NCBI GenBank assembly: GCA_030591105.1
Contig: JAUVBS010000134.1
Coordinates: 1-6,309 of the forward strand
DNA: 6,309 nucleotides
Origin: a bacterium
GTDB taxonomy: Bacteria > Krumholzibacteriota > Krumholzibacteriia > LZORAL124-64-63
Direction of reading: 5' to 3'
A model generated the notes under the pieces. The model was not told the DNA's origin, did no database searches, and saw only the letters and a program-made list of their open reading frames with translations. The translations under genes and the position numbers were made by a program. Positions 1-5,152 of this stretch are shown here, piece by piece. Numbering within the stretch: the first letter of the stretch is position 1; every line of letters starts with the position of its first letter.

Positions 1-41
1 CGAAAAGCGCAAGGGGTTAATCGAGATAAACGCAAATAAAC

Positions 42-47
42 TATACT
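42..47 (+). promoter_or_regulatory. Possible -10 box for a small RNA
   Basis: TATACT matches the sigma-70 -10 consensus at five of six bases and sits in an AT-rich stretch that contrasts with the GC-rich surroundings. Transcription would begin near base 54, right at the start of a hairpin. No good -35 box is visible: the hexamer at a 17-base spacing is AATCGA, and TTAATC at 17-22 would need a 19-base spacing. The call rests mainly on the -10 box and on the terminator downstream. Confidence 0.35.
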
Positions 48-53
48 AGTTAT

Positions 54-213
54 GAGACAGTTGCGAAACAGTCAATCGAAGCGCCACGAACACACCGCAG
101 CCGCCTCGGATGCAGCCCGCGCCATGGAGCGCTACCGCCAAACAAGCTCGTCGTCTACGGCCTCACGAGGATCAGCCTGGGCCGTCCGACGAAGGCCCCG
201 GGGGGGCCTTTTT
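54..213 (+). ncRNA. Candidate small RNA ending at an intrinsic terminator
   Basis: A plus-strand transcript of about 160 nt is suggested by a -10 box at 42-47 and a strong intrinsic terminator at 192-213, with no credible gene between them. The 5' end can fold into a hairpin at 56-73 (GAC and GTT pairing with AAC and GTC around one A-A mismatch) closed by a GCGA tetraloop of the stable GNRA type. A second, extended hairpin pairs TCGTCG (148-153) with CGACGA (187-192) and ACGGCC (157-162) with GGCCGT (180-185), separated by a small internal loop. I do not recognise a known RNA family. The RNA lies convergent to the acyl-CoA synthetase gene on the other strand and does not overlap its coding region. 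It could instead be the 3' tail of a plus-strand transcript that begins left of the window. Confidence 0.45.
192..213 (+). terminator. Intrinsic terminator, plus strand
   Basis: A perfect 8-bp stem, AAGGCCCC (192-199) with GGGGCCTT (203-210), has a 3-base loop of G and is followed directly by more T, giving five consecutive T at 209-213. On the minus strand the T tract is missing, so it acts in one direction only and does not serve the acyl-CoA synthetase gene. Its presence means that something is transcribed on the plus strand to its left. Confidence 0.8.
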
Positions 214-411
214 CCTGCGGCGCTGCTGCATTGAAACTTGCGCCTCTATGGTGAGGGGCATTGTCTCGTGGCAGTCAAGGGAGGGGGAATTCGGACGTTG
301 CTTGAACAGACGCACGGCTGCGCGCAAATTCGGCGCTCACCACGCGCTCACCACGCGCTCACCACGCGCTCACCACGCGCGCGCCACTCGCTCATCCCGG
401 AGCTGTCCGTA
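214..411. other. Non-coding stretch downstream of the acyl-CoA synthetase gene
   Basis: No credible gene is visible here. Apart from the 11-bp tandem repeat at 333-387, only weak features are seen: a short hairpin near 243-256 (CCTC with GAGG) and the hexamer ATTCGG occurring twice in the same direction. No minus-strand hairpin followed by a T run is present, so the end of the synthetase transcript is not marked by an obvious intrinsic terminator. Confidence 0.5.
333..387. repeat. 11-bp tandem repeat, four perfect copies and one degenerate
   Basis: The unit GCGCTCACCAC occurs four times without error at 333-376 and is followed by a degenerate fifth copy, GCGCGCGCCAC, at 377-387. It begins 25 bases past the stop codon of the acyl-CoA synthetase gene, in non-coding DNA. 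The 11-bp period is not a multiple of three and is close to one DNA helical turn. There are no unique spacers, so it is not a CRISPR array. Copy number may vary between strains by slipped replication. Confidence 0.9.
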
Positions 412-2073
412 TCAACGCAGCGCTTCGTACAGATGCCGTTTGATCTTCTTGGTGGGGGTCTTCTCGAGCTCCTCGAAGACCAGCTTGATCCGAGCAACGG
501 CGCTATACGCCGGCAGCATTTCGTTGAGCTGCTTGCGATTCTGTTCCATCAGGTCGGTTAGCCGATTCTCGTCGATACAGCGGTCGTCGACCACATCCAT
601 ATCGGGATAGACGAGGGCGACGAGTTTACCGGCATTATCGAGCACGAGCGACTCGCTGACGCAGGAGAGATTGTTGAGCTTCGCCTCGATCTCCTCGGGG
701 TAGATGTTCTGTCCCGATGCTGACAAGAGCATGTTCTTCGACCGGCCGGTCAAAAAGAGGTTTCCGTTTTCGTCGAAGCGTCCTAGATCGCCGGTGTGGA
801 ACCAGCCGTCGGGATCGATGGCCTTTTGGGTCGCTGCTTCGTCCTTGTAATAGCCAAGCATCAACTGGTCGCCGCGCACGAGGATCTCGCCGATGCCGTG
901 TTCGGGATCGGTCAGTTCGATCTTGCACTCCAGATAGGGAATCACTTTACCGACGCTGCCGAGCGGCGGGTTATCGGCGACGACGGAGTAGCTGATCAAT
1001 GGCCCGCATTCGGTCATGCCATAGCCGCTGGCCAGCGGGAAACCGAGGGTACGAAAAAAAGTCTCGACCTCGCTGTTGATCGCCGCCCCACCGACCACCA
1101 CCTCCTGGAATGCGTTACCGAACACATTGCGTACCTTGGCGAGGATCTTCTTGCGAATGAGATCGTCGACCAGCGGCACCTTGAGCAGCAACTGCATGGT
1201 GCGTGTCTCGAGCTGCGGTTTGATGCGTTGCCGGTAGATCTTCTCGATGATCAGCGGCACCGAGAGAATGACCCACGGCTTCACCGCGGCGAACGCCTCC
1301 ATCAACACGCGGGGTGTCGGAGTTTTCTCGATGAAAGTGACGTGGCAGCCGCAGATCGTCGGCGAGAGGAACTCGAATGCGCAGCCGAAGGAGTGGGCCA
1401 ACGGCAGGAATGAGACCACCGTGTTGTTGGCGGTCAACTTGAGATTGTCGATGTAGAAACGGACGTTGGTCATCAGGCTGTTGTGCGTCACCATGACGCC
1501 TTTGGAAAAACCGGTCGTACCGCTGGTGTAGCAGAGGCTGGCCAGCGAGTCGCTCGCAACGCGGTTAAAACGTAGACCGTCACGCGACATGATGTGCCGG
1601 TACTTGTGCGCCGCAGCGGTCGCCGAGCTGGCGACGATGGTGCCTGTCTTGGGGTGAGGACAGTGACAGATGGTGAAGTCACTCAACGCGAGGATCGCCT
1701 CGAGCCGCGGCATCCGGCGCTCGTCGATCGCGTCGAAGATCGGGGCGGAAACGAACAGTACCCGGCTGTCGGAGTGATTGACGATGTGCTGGATCTCGTC
1801 GCTCGTGAAATCGGGGAGGATCGGCACGATGACCGCCCCGTAGGTGATGGTTGCCAGATAGGTGATCGCCCAGTGGGCACTGTTGCGACCGACCAACGCC
1901 ACCTTGTCGCCCGGCTGCAGACCGATCTCGTCGAAGATGTAGTGAATCTGGAAGATACGGGCGACCAGATCGCCGTAGGTGTAGGTCCCGCCTCCCCAAT
2001 CGGTGTAGGCGTCGCGCTCCCAGTTTCGGCGGAGGCTCTCGGTGAGTTTCTCGACCAGGTTGTCCGGCAGCAT
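412..2073 (-). CDS. Long-chain-type acyl-CoA synthetase (AMP-binding enzyme)
   Basis: This 553-residue protein belongs to the ANL superfamily of adenylate-forming enzymes. It most likely activates a fatty acid with ATP to an acyl-adenylate and then to acyl-CoA, for lipid synthesis or breakdown in the cytoplasm. Visible motifs are the phosphate-binding loop YTSGTTGFSKGV (182-193), YGMTECGP (351-358), GWFHTGDLG (423-431), the hinge region around R444 followed by SGQNIYPEEIE (453-463), and a C-terminal TPTKKIKR (539-546). In the last motif K543 is the expected catalytic lysine and the usual preceding glycine is K542. The length is normal and no membrane segment is evident. From memory the sequence resembles the roughly 550-residue acyl-CoA ligases common in Bacteroidetes. 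The start ATG has a moderate GGAG-type ribosome site, and a promoter lies upstream at 2133-2161. The chain-length preference cannot be read from the sequence. Confidence 0.93.
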   Translation of the reverse strand: MLPDNLVEKLTESLRRNWERDAYTDWGGGTYTYGDLVARIFQIHYIFDEIGLQPGDKVALVGRNSAHWAITYLATITYGAVIVPILPDFTSDEIQHIVNHSDSRVLFVSAPIFDAIDERRMPRLEAILALSDFTICHCPHPKTGTIVASSATAAAHKYRHIMSRDGLRFNRVASDSLASLCYTSGTTGFSKGVMVTHNSLMTNVRFYIDNLKLTANNTVVSFLPLAHSFGCAFEFLSPTICGCHVTFIEKTPTPRVLMEAFAAVKPWVILSVPLIIEKIYRQRIKPQLETRTMQLLLKVPLVDDLIRKKILAKVRNVFGNAFQEVVVGGAAINSEVETFFRTLGFPLASGYGMTECGPLISYSVVADNPPLGSVGKVIPYLECKIELTDPEHGIGEILVRGDQLMLGYYKDEAATQKAIDPDGWFHTGDLGRFDENGNLFLTGRSKNMLLSASGQNIYPEEIEAKLNNLSCVSESLVLDNAGKLVALVYPDMDVVDDRCIDENRLTDLMEQNRKQLNEMLPAYSAVARIKLVFEELEKTPTKKIKRHLYEALR

Positions 2074-2094
2074 GTCTCTCCGTCCGGTTGGGGA

Positions 2095-2134
2095 ATCGGC
2101 GCCGGTGCCGATGCCGGTACCGATGCCAACCGAT
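2095..2134. repeat. Short 12-bp tandem repeat and hairpin in the leader of the acyl-CoA synthetase gene
   Basis: GCCGGTGCCGAT (2101-2112) and GCCGGTACCGAT (2113-2124) are near-identical 12-mers followed by a shortened third copy (2125-2134). ATCGGC (2095-2100) also pairs with GCCGAT (2107-2112) around a 6-base loop. The segment would lie in the roughly 53-nt untranslated leader made from the promoter at 2133-2161, ending just before the ribosome site. It may affect translation of the synthetase, but no known regulatory RNA is recognised. Confidence 0.6.
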
Positions 2135-2161
2135 GATACCGCTCCCCAGGAAGTTTGACAA
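2133..2161 (-). promoter_or_regulatory. Sigma-70-type promoter of the acyl-CoA synthetase gene
   Basis: Read on the minus strand, TTGTCA (2156-2161) is followed after exactly 17 bases by TATCAT (2133-2138). Each hexamer matches its consensus at five of six positions. Transcription would start near base 2126, about 53 bases before the start codon. The synthetase can therefore be transcribed independently of the sigma factor gene upstream. Confidence 0.65.
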
Positions 2162-2179
2162 CCGGACCGGGTTGGAACG

Positions 2180-2220
2180 GCGGCCGGCGTCCCGGGATCT
2201 GCCCCGAAGACGCCGGCCGC
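2180..2220. repeat. 12-bp perfect inverted repeat between the sigma factor and synthetase genes
   Basis: GCGGCCGGCGTC (2180-2191) pairs perfectly with GACGCCGGCCGC (2209-2220) around a 17-base loop, within which CGGG and CCCG can pair further. It lies 41 bases past the stop codon of the sigma factor gene and 18 bases upstream of the -35 box of the synthetase promoter. No T run follows on either strand, so it is not a standard intrinsic terminator. It could be an mRNA-stabilising 3' hairpin, a REP-like element or a pausing site. Confidence 0.8.
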
Positions 2221-2275
2221 GCTGCCTGTGCCGGTTATCCCGGCTGCGCTGCCCGGGCCGGTTATCCCGGCTGCG
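2213..2275. repeat. 27-bp tandem duplication covering the 3' end of the sigma factor gene
   Basis: The segment repeats with a 27-base period for about 2.3 copies; aligned copies agree at 33 of 36 positions. Each copy contains GCCGGTTATCCCGGC, a short hairpin with the complement of a TAA stop in its loop. Because 27 is a multiple of three, the final codons and stop of the sigma gene (Q-P-G-stop at 2262-2273) recur in frame 27 bases downstream, with a second TAA at 2235-2237. It looks like a replication-slippage duplication that left the protein end unchanged. Confidence 0.8.
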
Positions 2276-3125
2276 GACGGCCGTTGATCCGGTCGGGATA
2301 AGGAGACCGCCGCATCTGCTCGAGCGCCTTCTCCTTGATCTGACGGATCCGCTCACGGGTCAAGCCGATCTCATCACCGATTTGCTGCAGAGTCTGGGCT
2401 TCTTCCCGCCCCAGACCGTAGTAGCGTCTGATCACCTCGGCCTCTCGCTCCGTCAGCTTGGTCAGGAGGCTCTCGAGATCGATCGACAAACTCTCACGCG
2501 TGAGCCGCTCGTCTGGCAACGGTTGATTCTCCGCCACTAACGTATCGGCCAAAGAGAGCTGATTCCCGGTCTCACCGTGACTTTCGAGGTCCAGCACCGC
2601 TCGATTGGCCTGGGTTACGACGCGGACTTTTTCCACCGGAATTCCCAGCTGTTCGGCCACACGTTCTGAATGAGGATTCATTACGCCGGCGTTCCTCAGG
2701 TGTTCCCGAGCCTGCGTGATCCGTGACAGCAGGGCGGTCTGACTCTGGGGTAGACGGACCATCCGCGACTTGTCCTTCAACGCCTGGATGATCGATTGAC
2801 GGATCCACCAGACGGCGTAGGAGATGAAGCGGAAACCTCTCTCCACGTCGAAGCGTTCGGCGGCCTTCATCATCCCGAGGTTACCCTCGTTGATCAGGTC
2901 GGAGAGGAGGATCCCTCTGCCCGCGTATTGCTTGGCGACGGAGACGACGAACCGGAGATTGGATCGCACCAATGTCCGCAGGGCGGCCTCATCGCCGCCA
3001 CGAGCTCGCCGGGCGACGTCGACCTCCTGTTCCTGGCTCAGTAAGGGGTACCGGTTGATTTCGCGGAAATACGCGTCCAGGCATCTTTCGAATGCCACCG
3101 GTTGAGCTTGTCGATTGTACGCCAT
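2262..3125 (-). CDS. RNA polymerase sigma factor, sigma-70 group 2 (RpoD/RpoS-like)
   Basis: This 287-residue protein is a sigma subunit that directs RNA polymerase to promoters. Region 1.2 lies at about 13-47, region 2 at about 53-123 (with SNLRFVVSVAKQY, DLINEGNLG and the core -10 recognition stretch FRFISYAVWWIRQSI at 98-112), region 3 at about 124-205, and region 4 at about 218-275. The last carries a helix-turn-helix for the -35 box, TLQQIGDEIGLTRERIRQIK at 245-264. Region 1.1 and the long non-conserved insert of housekeeping RpoD are absent. The size therefore fits a group 2 factor (RpoS-like or cyanobacterial/Bacteroidetes SigA-like) and not an ECF factor or the full-size primary factor. 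The start ATG is fixed by AAGGAGG seven bases upstream. The acyl-CoA synthetase gene follows after 188 bases. Which genes it controls cannot be told from the sequence. Confidence 0.93.
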   Translation of the reverse strand: MAYNRQAQPVAFERCLDAYFREINRYPLLSQEQEVDVARRARGGDEAALRTLVRSNLRFVVSVAKQYAGRGILLSDLINEGNLGMMKAAERFDVERGFRFISYAVWWIRQSIIQALKDKSRMVRLPQSQTALLSRITQAREHLRNAGVMNPHSERVAEQLGIPVEKVRVVTQANRAVLDLESHGETGNQLSLADTLVAENQPLPDERLTRESLSIDLESLLTKLTEREAEVIRRYYGLGREEAQTLQQIGDEIGLTRERIRQIKEKALEQMRRSPYPDRINGRPQPG

Positions 3126-3386
3126 CGCTTTTCCTCCTTGCGAGAGCCCAACGCCGGTGTCGAATCACCGTGCTCGACGCCTGCGGCTACAGAGAACCGC
3201 CGGTGCCCGGCGGTATGGGCTCGCTGCACAGGTTCCCGGTCTGGCCGGGATCGGATCTGCTTGGTCGAATGCGGCGGGTCGGAGAGGTGGCCTCGCCGAG
3301 TTGATGTCGCCGGTGCGGTGCTCGCTTCAGGTGTGGCGACCGTGGTCGGGGTTCACCCCGCCGCATCGAGTGAGCTGATGGGGAGT
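3126..3386 (-). other. GC-rich, hairpin-rich leader upstream of the sigma factor gene
   Basis: About 260 bases show no credible gene. Three perfect short inverted repeats stand out: ACCGCCGG with CCGGCGGT around a 3-base loop (3196-3214), TCCCGG with CCGGGA around 5 bases (3234-3250), and CGGGG with CCCCG around TTCA (3347-3360). None is followed by a T run on the minus strand. If transcription begins at the TATAAT box at 3454-3459, this is most of a leader of about 320 nt. A long structured leader is reminiscent of rpoS mRNA, whose translation is controlled by leader folding, but no known riboswitch or RNA family is recognised. Confidence 0.4.
3133..3139 (-). promoter_or_regulatory. Strong ribosome binding site of the sigma factor gene
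   Basis: AAGGAGG on the minus strand is a near-complete complement of the 16S rRNA 3' end and lies 7 bases before the ATG at 3123-3125. It decides the start codon and implies efficient translation once the site is accessible. Confidence 0.85.
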
Positions 3387-3404
3387 TGAATGAGTATTCA
3401 TTCA
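3387..3404. promoter_or_regulatory. FadR (TetR-type)-like operator palindrome
   Basis: TGAATGA and TCATTCA form a perfect 7-bp-arm palindrome around 4 bases. Read on the minus strand it is TGAATGAATACTCATTCA, which fits at every position the consensus TGAATGAMTANTCATTCA that I recall for Bacillus subtilis FadR, a TetR-family repressor of fatty acid degradation released by long-chain acyl-CoA. The site lies about 260 bases upstream of the sigma factor gene and roughly 45-60 bases downstream of the start expected from the TATAAT box. Bound there, a repressor could block elongation or a promoter I have not identified. No regulator gene is in the window. Confidence 0.6.
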
Positions 3405-3453
3405 GTTGAGTTCCAATTTATTTCATACGTTTTCTGTCTTGATATGGAGAGAT

Positions 3454-3459
3454 ATTATA
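3454..3459 (-). promoter_or_regulatory. Possible -10 box upstream of the sigma factor gene
   Basis: TATAAT on the minus strand is a perfect -10 hexamer in the AT-rich gap after the permease gene. The hexamer at a 17-base spacing upstream is TAAGTC, a poor -35, so activation or an alternative sigma factor may be needed. An inverted repeat, ATAAGT (3457-3462) with ACTTAT (3478-3483), overlaps the box and could be a protein binding site. Transcription would start near 3447. Confidence 0.4.
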
Positions 3460-3494
3460 AGTAGCTGTCTCAGAGGGACTTATCGGAAATAATT

Positions 3495-4340
3495 TTATGC
3501 GCGACCACGCCGCAGGCGTACCGCAACGTGCGCTACGACGTAGACCAGCGCCGCGAGCAAGATGGTGGTCGCGCCGACCGGCAGGTCCAGCTGGTAGCCG
3601 ACCCACAGCCCCGAGGTCGTCAATAGTGCGCTCAGCAACGTTGCGAGCACCATCATCTGCCACAGGCGCTTGGCGAATAGACCTGCTACCGCGACCGGCA
3701 GCGTCAGCAGCGCGATCACCATCACCACCCCGACGACGTAGATCAAGGTGACGATGGTCAACGCGGTCAGCACCAGCAAAAAAGTGTAGGTCAGCGGCAC
3801 GTCGACGCCGCGCAGCGCGGCGAATTCCTCGTCGAAGCAAACCGCGAGCATTTGGTGGTAGAACATGGTGATCGTCACCAGGATCACCGCATCGAGGATG
3901 AGCAGCAGACGTAGCGTTTCGGGGTTGGTCAGGATGATGTTACCGAAGAGGTAACTCATAAGATCGGCCTTGTAACCCGGTGTGTGGAAGAGAAACAGCA
4001 CGCCGATCGCCATGCCCACGGCCCACAACGCGCTGATGACGGTATCTTCGCGATCGGTGCCGCGGGCGCGCACCGCGCCGATGATCACCGCCCCGAGCAA
4101 AGCTGCCGCCACCGCGCCGTACAATGGGTCGAGCCACGCCCAATCGCGCGCGGTGCGCAGGTAGTACGCCGCGCCGATGCCACCGAGAGCGACGTGCGCC
4201 AGACTGCCGGCGATCGCCGTGATGCGGCGGGTCACCACGAACGATCCGACCGTGCCGCAGGCGACGCTCGCGAGCAACCCAGCCAGCAACGCGTAGCGTA
4301 GGAAAGGATATTCCGCGACTGCGTGGAGGAATTCGCTCAC
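3495..4340 (-). CDS. znuB: Zinc/manganese-type ABC transporter permease (ZnuB-like)
   Basis: This 281-residue hydrophobic protein of the ABC-3 family forms the inner-membrane channel of a metal importer. About seven to eight membrane segments can be read, among them roughly 14-36, 43-62, 72-90, 101-119, 143-166, 183-214, 225-245 and 254-275. The family pattern is seen in the early stretch TAIAGSLAHVALGGIGAAYYL (starting at 41) and in the end GLWVGYQLDLPVGA (244-257). The GTG start overlaps the stop of the ATPase gene in the four bases GTGA, which indicates translational coupling and a fixed partnership. Zinc is the likely cargo because of the His-rich loop on the partner binding protein, but manganese or iron cannot be excluded. 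It is the last gene of the operon, and no intrinsic terminator follows it. Confidence 0.9.
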   Translation of the reverse strand: MSEFLHAVAEYPFLRYALLAGLLASVACGTVGSFVVTRRITAIAGSLAHVALGGIGAAYYLRTARDWAWLDPLYGAVAAALLGAVIIGAVRARGTDREDTVISALWAVGMAIGVLFLFHTPGYKADLMSYLFGNIILTNPETLRLLLILDAVILVTITMFYHQMLAVCFDEEFAALRGVDVPLTYTFLLVLTALTIVTLIYVVGVVMVIALLTLPVAVAGLFAKRLWQMMVLATLLSALLTTSGLWVGYQLDLPVGATTILLAALVYVVAHVAVRLRRGRA

Positions 4341-5110
4341 AGCCCTTCGTCCTCTGGTGGCGTCGGTTGCTCCAGGTGATGGTCGTGCCGCACCAACCGT
4401 TGGCCGGCGTGACCCGGGAAGAGTCGTGCCAGCTCTGCGCCGATGGCCGTCGTGTCGTGCTGCGCGACCTGTACGTTGACACAGATCACCTGCTTGGCGT
4501 GGCGTGAGACGGTGCTCACGTCGTGGGAGACCAGCACCACCGTCATCCGTTCGTTGAGTCGTTTCAGCAGTTCATACAGGTCGTCCTGGATGGCGGGGTC
4601 GAGGCTGGCCGTCGGCTCATCCAACAACAGGAGATCCGGCTCGCCAGCGATGGCCCGCGCGATCAGCACACGCTGCCGCTGACCACCGGATAGACGGGAG
4701 AACGGGCGATCCGACAGCGCGTCGGCACCGCAGGCAGCGAGGGCCTGCTCGGCAGCCTGGTGATCGGCACGCCGGTACGCGCCCAGCGGGTGGCGTGGCC
4801 CGAGTCGACCCATCAGGACCACATCGCCGGCGCTGACCGGAAACCTCGGGTCGAGATTGACCTGCTGCGGCATGTACCCGACCCGCCGGCGGGCCTGTTT
4901 CGGTGACATTCCGAGTACCGCGACGCGGCCGCGGCCGGGAGTCAACAGGCCGAGAATCAGTTTCAGCAGAGTGGTCTTCCCGCCGCCGTTGGGACCGACG
5001 ATCGCCACGAACGCGCCACGCAGTACGCGGAAATCCACCGCCGTGAGCACGGCGTGGCGACCGTAAGCGAATTCGAGATCCTCGATGGCTACAGCGGGCG
5101 TCACGGTCAC
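4337..5110 (-). CDS. znuC: Zinc/manganese-type ABC transporter ATP-binding protein (ZnuC-like)
   Basis: This 257-residue ATPase powers metal import on the cytoplasmic side. All nucleotide-binding motifs are intact: Walker A GPNGGGKT (39-46), the Q-loop in MPQQVNLDP (80-88), signature LSGGQRQR (140-147), Walker B LLLLDEP with D164 and catalytic E165 (160-166), and switch histidine H196. The C-terminal tail has a histidine cluster, RHDHH (241-245), similar to tails of zinc-importer ATPases. The GTG start is supported by GGAAGG eight bases upstream. The gene begins 42 bases after the binding-protein gene and overlaps the permease gene by 4 bases, so the three form one operon. Confidence 0.92.
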   Translation of the reverse strand: MTVTPAVAIEDLEFAYGRHAVLTAVDFRVLRGAFVAIVGPNGGGKTTLLKLILGLLTPGRGRVAVLGMSPKQARRRVGYMPQQVNLDPRFPVSAGDVVLMGRLGPRHPLGAYRRADHQAAEQALAACGADALSDRPFSRLSGGQRQRVLIARAIAGEPDLLLLDEPTASLDPAIQDDLYELLKRLNERMTVVLVSHDVSTVSRHAKQVICVNVQVAQHDTTAIGAELARLFPGHAGQRLVRHDHHLEQPTPPEDEGL

Positions 5111-5118
5111 GGTACGTA

Positions 5119-5124
5119 CCTTCC
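5119..5124 (-). promoter_or_regulatory. Ribosome binding site of the znuC-like gene
   Basis: GGAAGG on the minus strand lies 8 bases before the GTG start at 5108-5110. It supports this GTG start, where no ATG is available nearby. Confidence 0.65.
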
Positions 5125-5152
5125 GGTCGGCTTGGTGAGATTCGCCGTGAGA

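Noticed and set aside
54..213. Whether the candidate small RNA is 6S RNA
   Set aside because: Part of the 3' end (GGCCGTCCGA) recalls 6S RNA, but the 5' end folds into its own hairpin and does not pair with the 3' end, so the typical closed rod is not supported.
52..234. A 60-codon plus-strand frame at the left end
   Set aside because: It runs through the strong intrinsic terminator at 192-213, has a low-complexity Ser/Arg-rich product, and lacks a good ribosome site. The segment is better explained as non-coding RNA.
333..387. CRISPR array
   Set aside because: The 11-bp units are directly adjacent without spacers.
796..2136. Long plus-strand frames opposite the acyl-CoA synthetase gene (796-1413, 1594-2136)
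   Set aside because: They are antisense to a full-length gene with all catalytic motifs, have no recognisable domain, and arise from GC-rich codon structure.
3038..3389. Short frames on both strands across the gap upstream of the sigma factor gene
   Set aside because: They are Arg/Pro/Ser-rich, overlap each other and inverted repeats, and have no supporting ribosome site or family resemblance.
3457..3483. Intrinsic terminator for the znu operon (ATAAGT with ACTTAT)
   Set aside because: The stem has only six mostly AT pairs, a 15-base loop and no T run after it on the minus strand.
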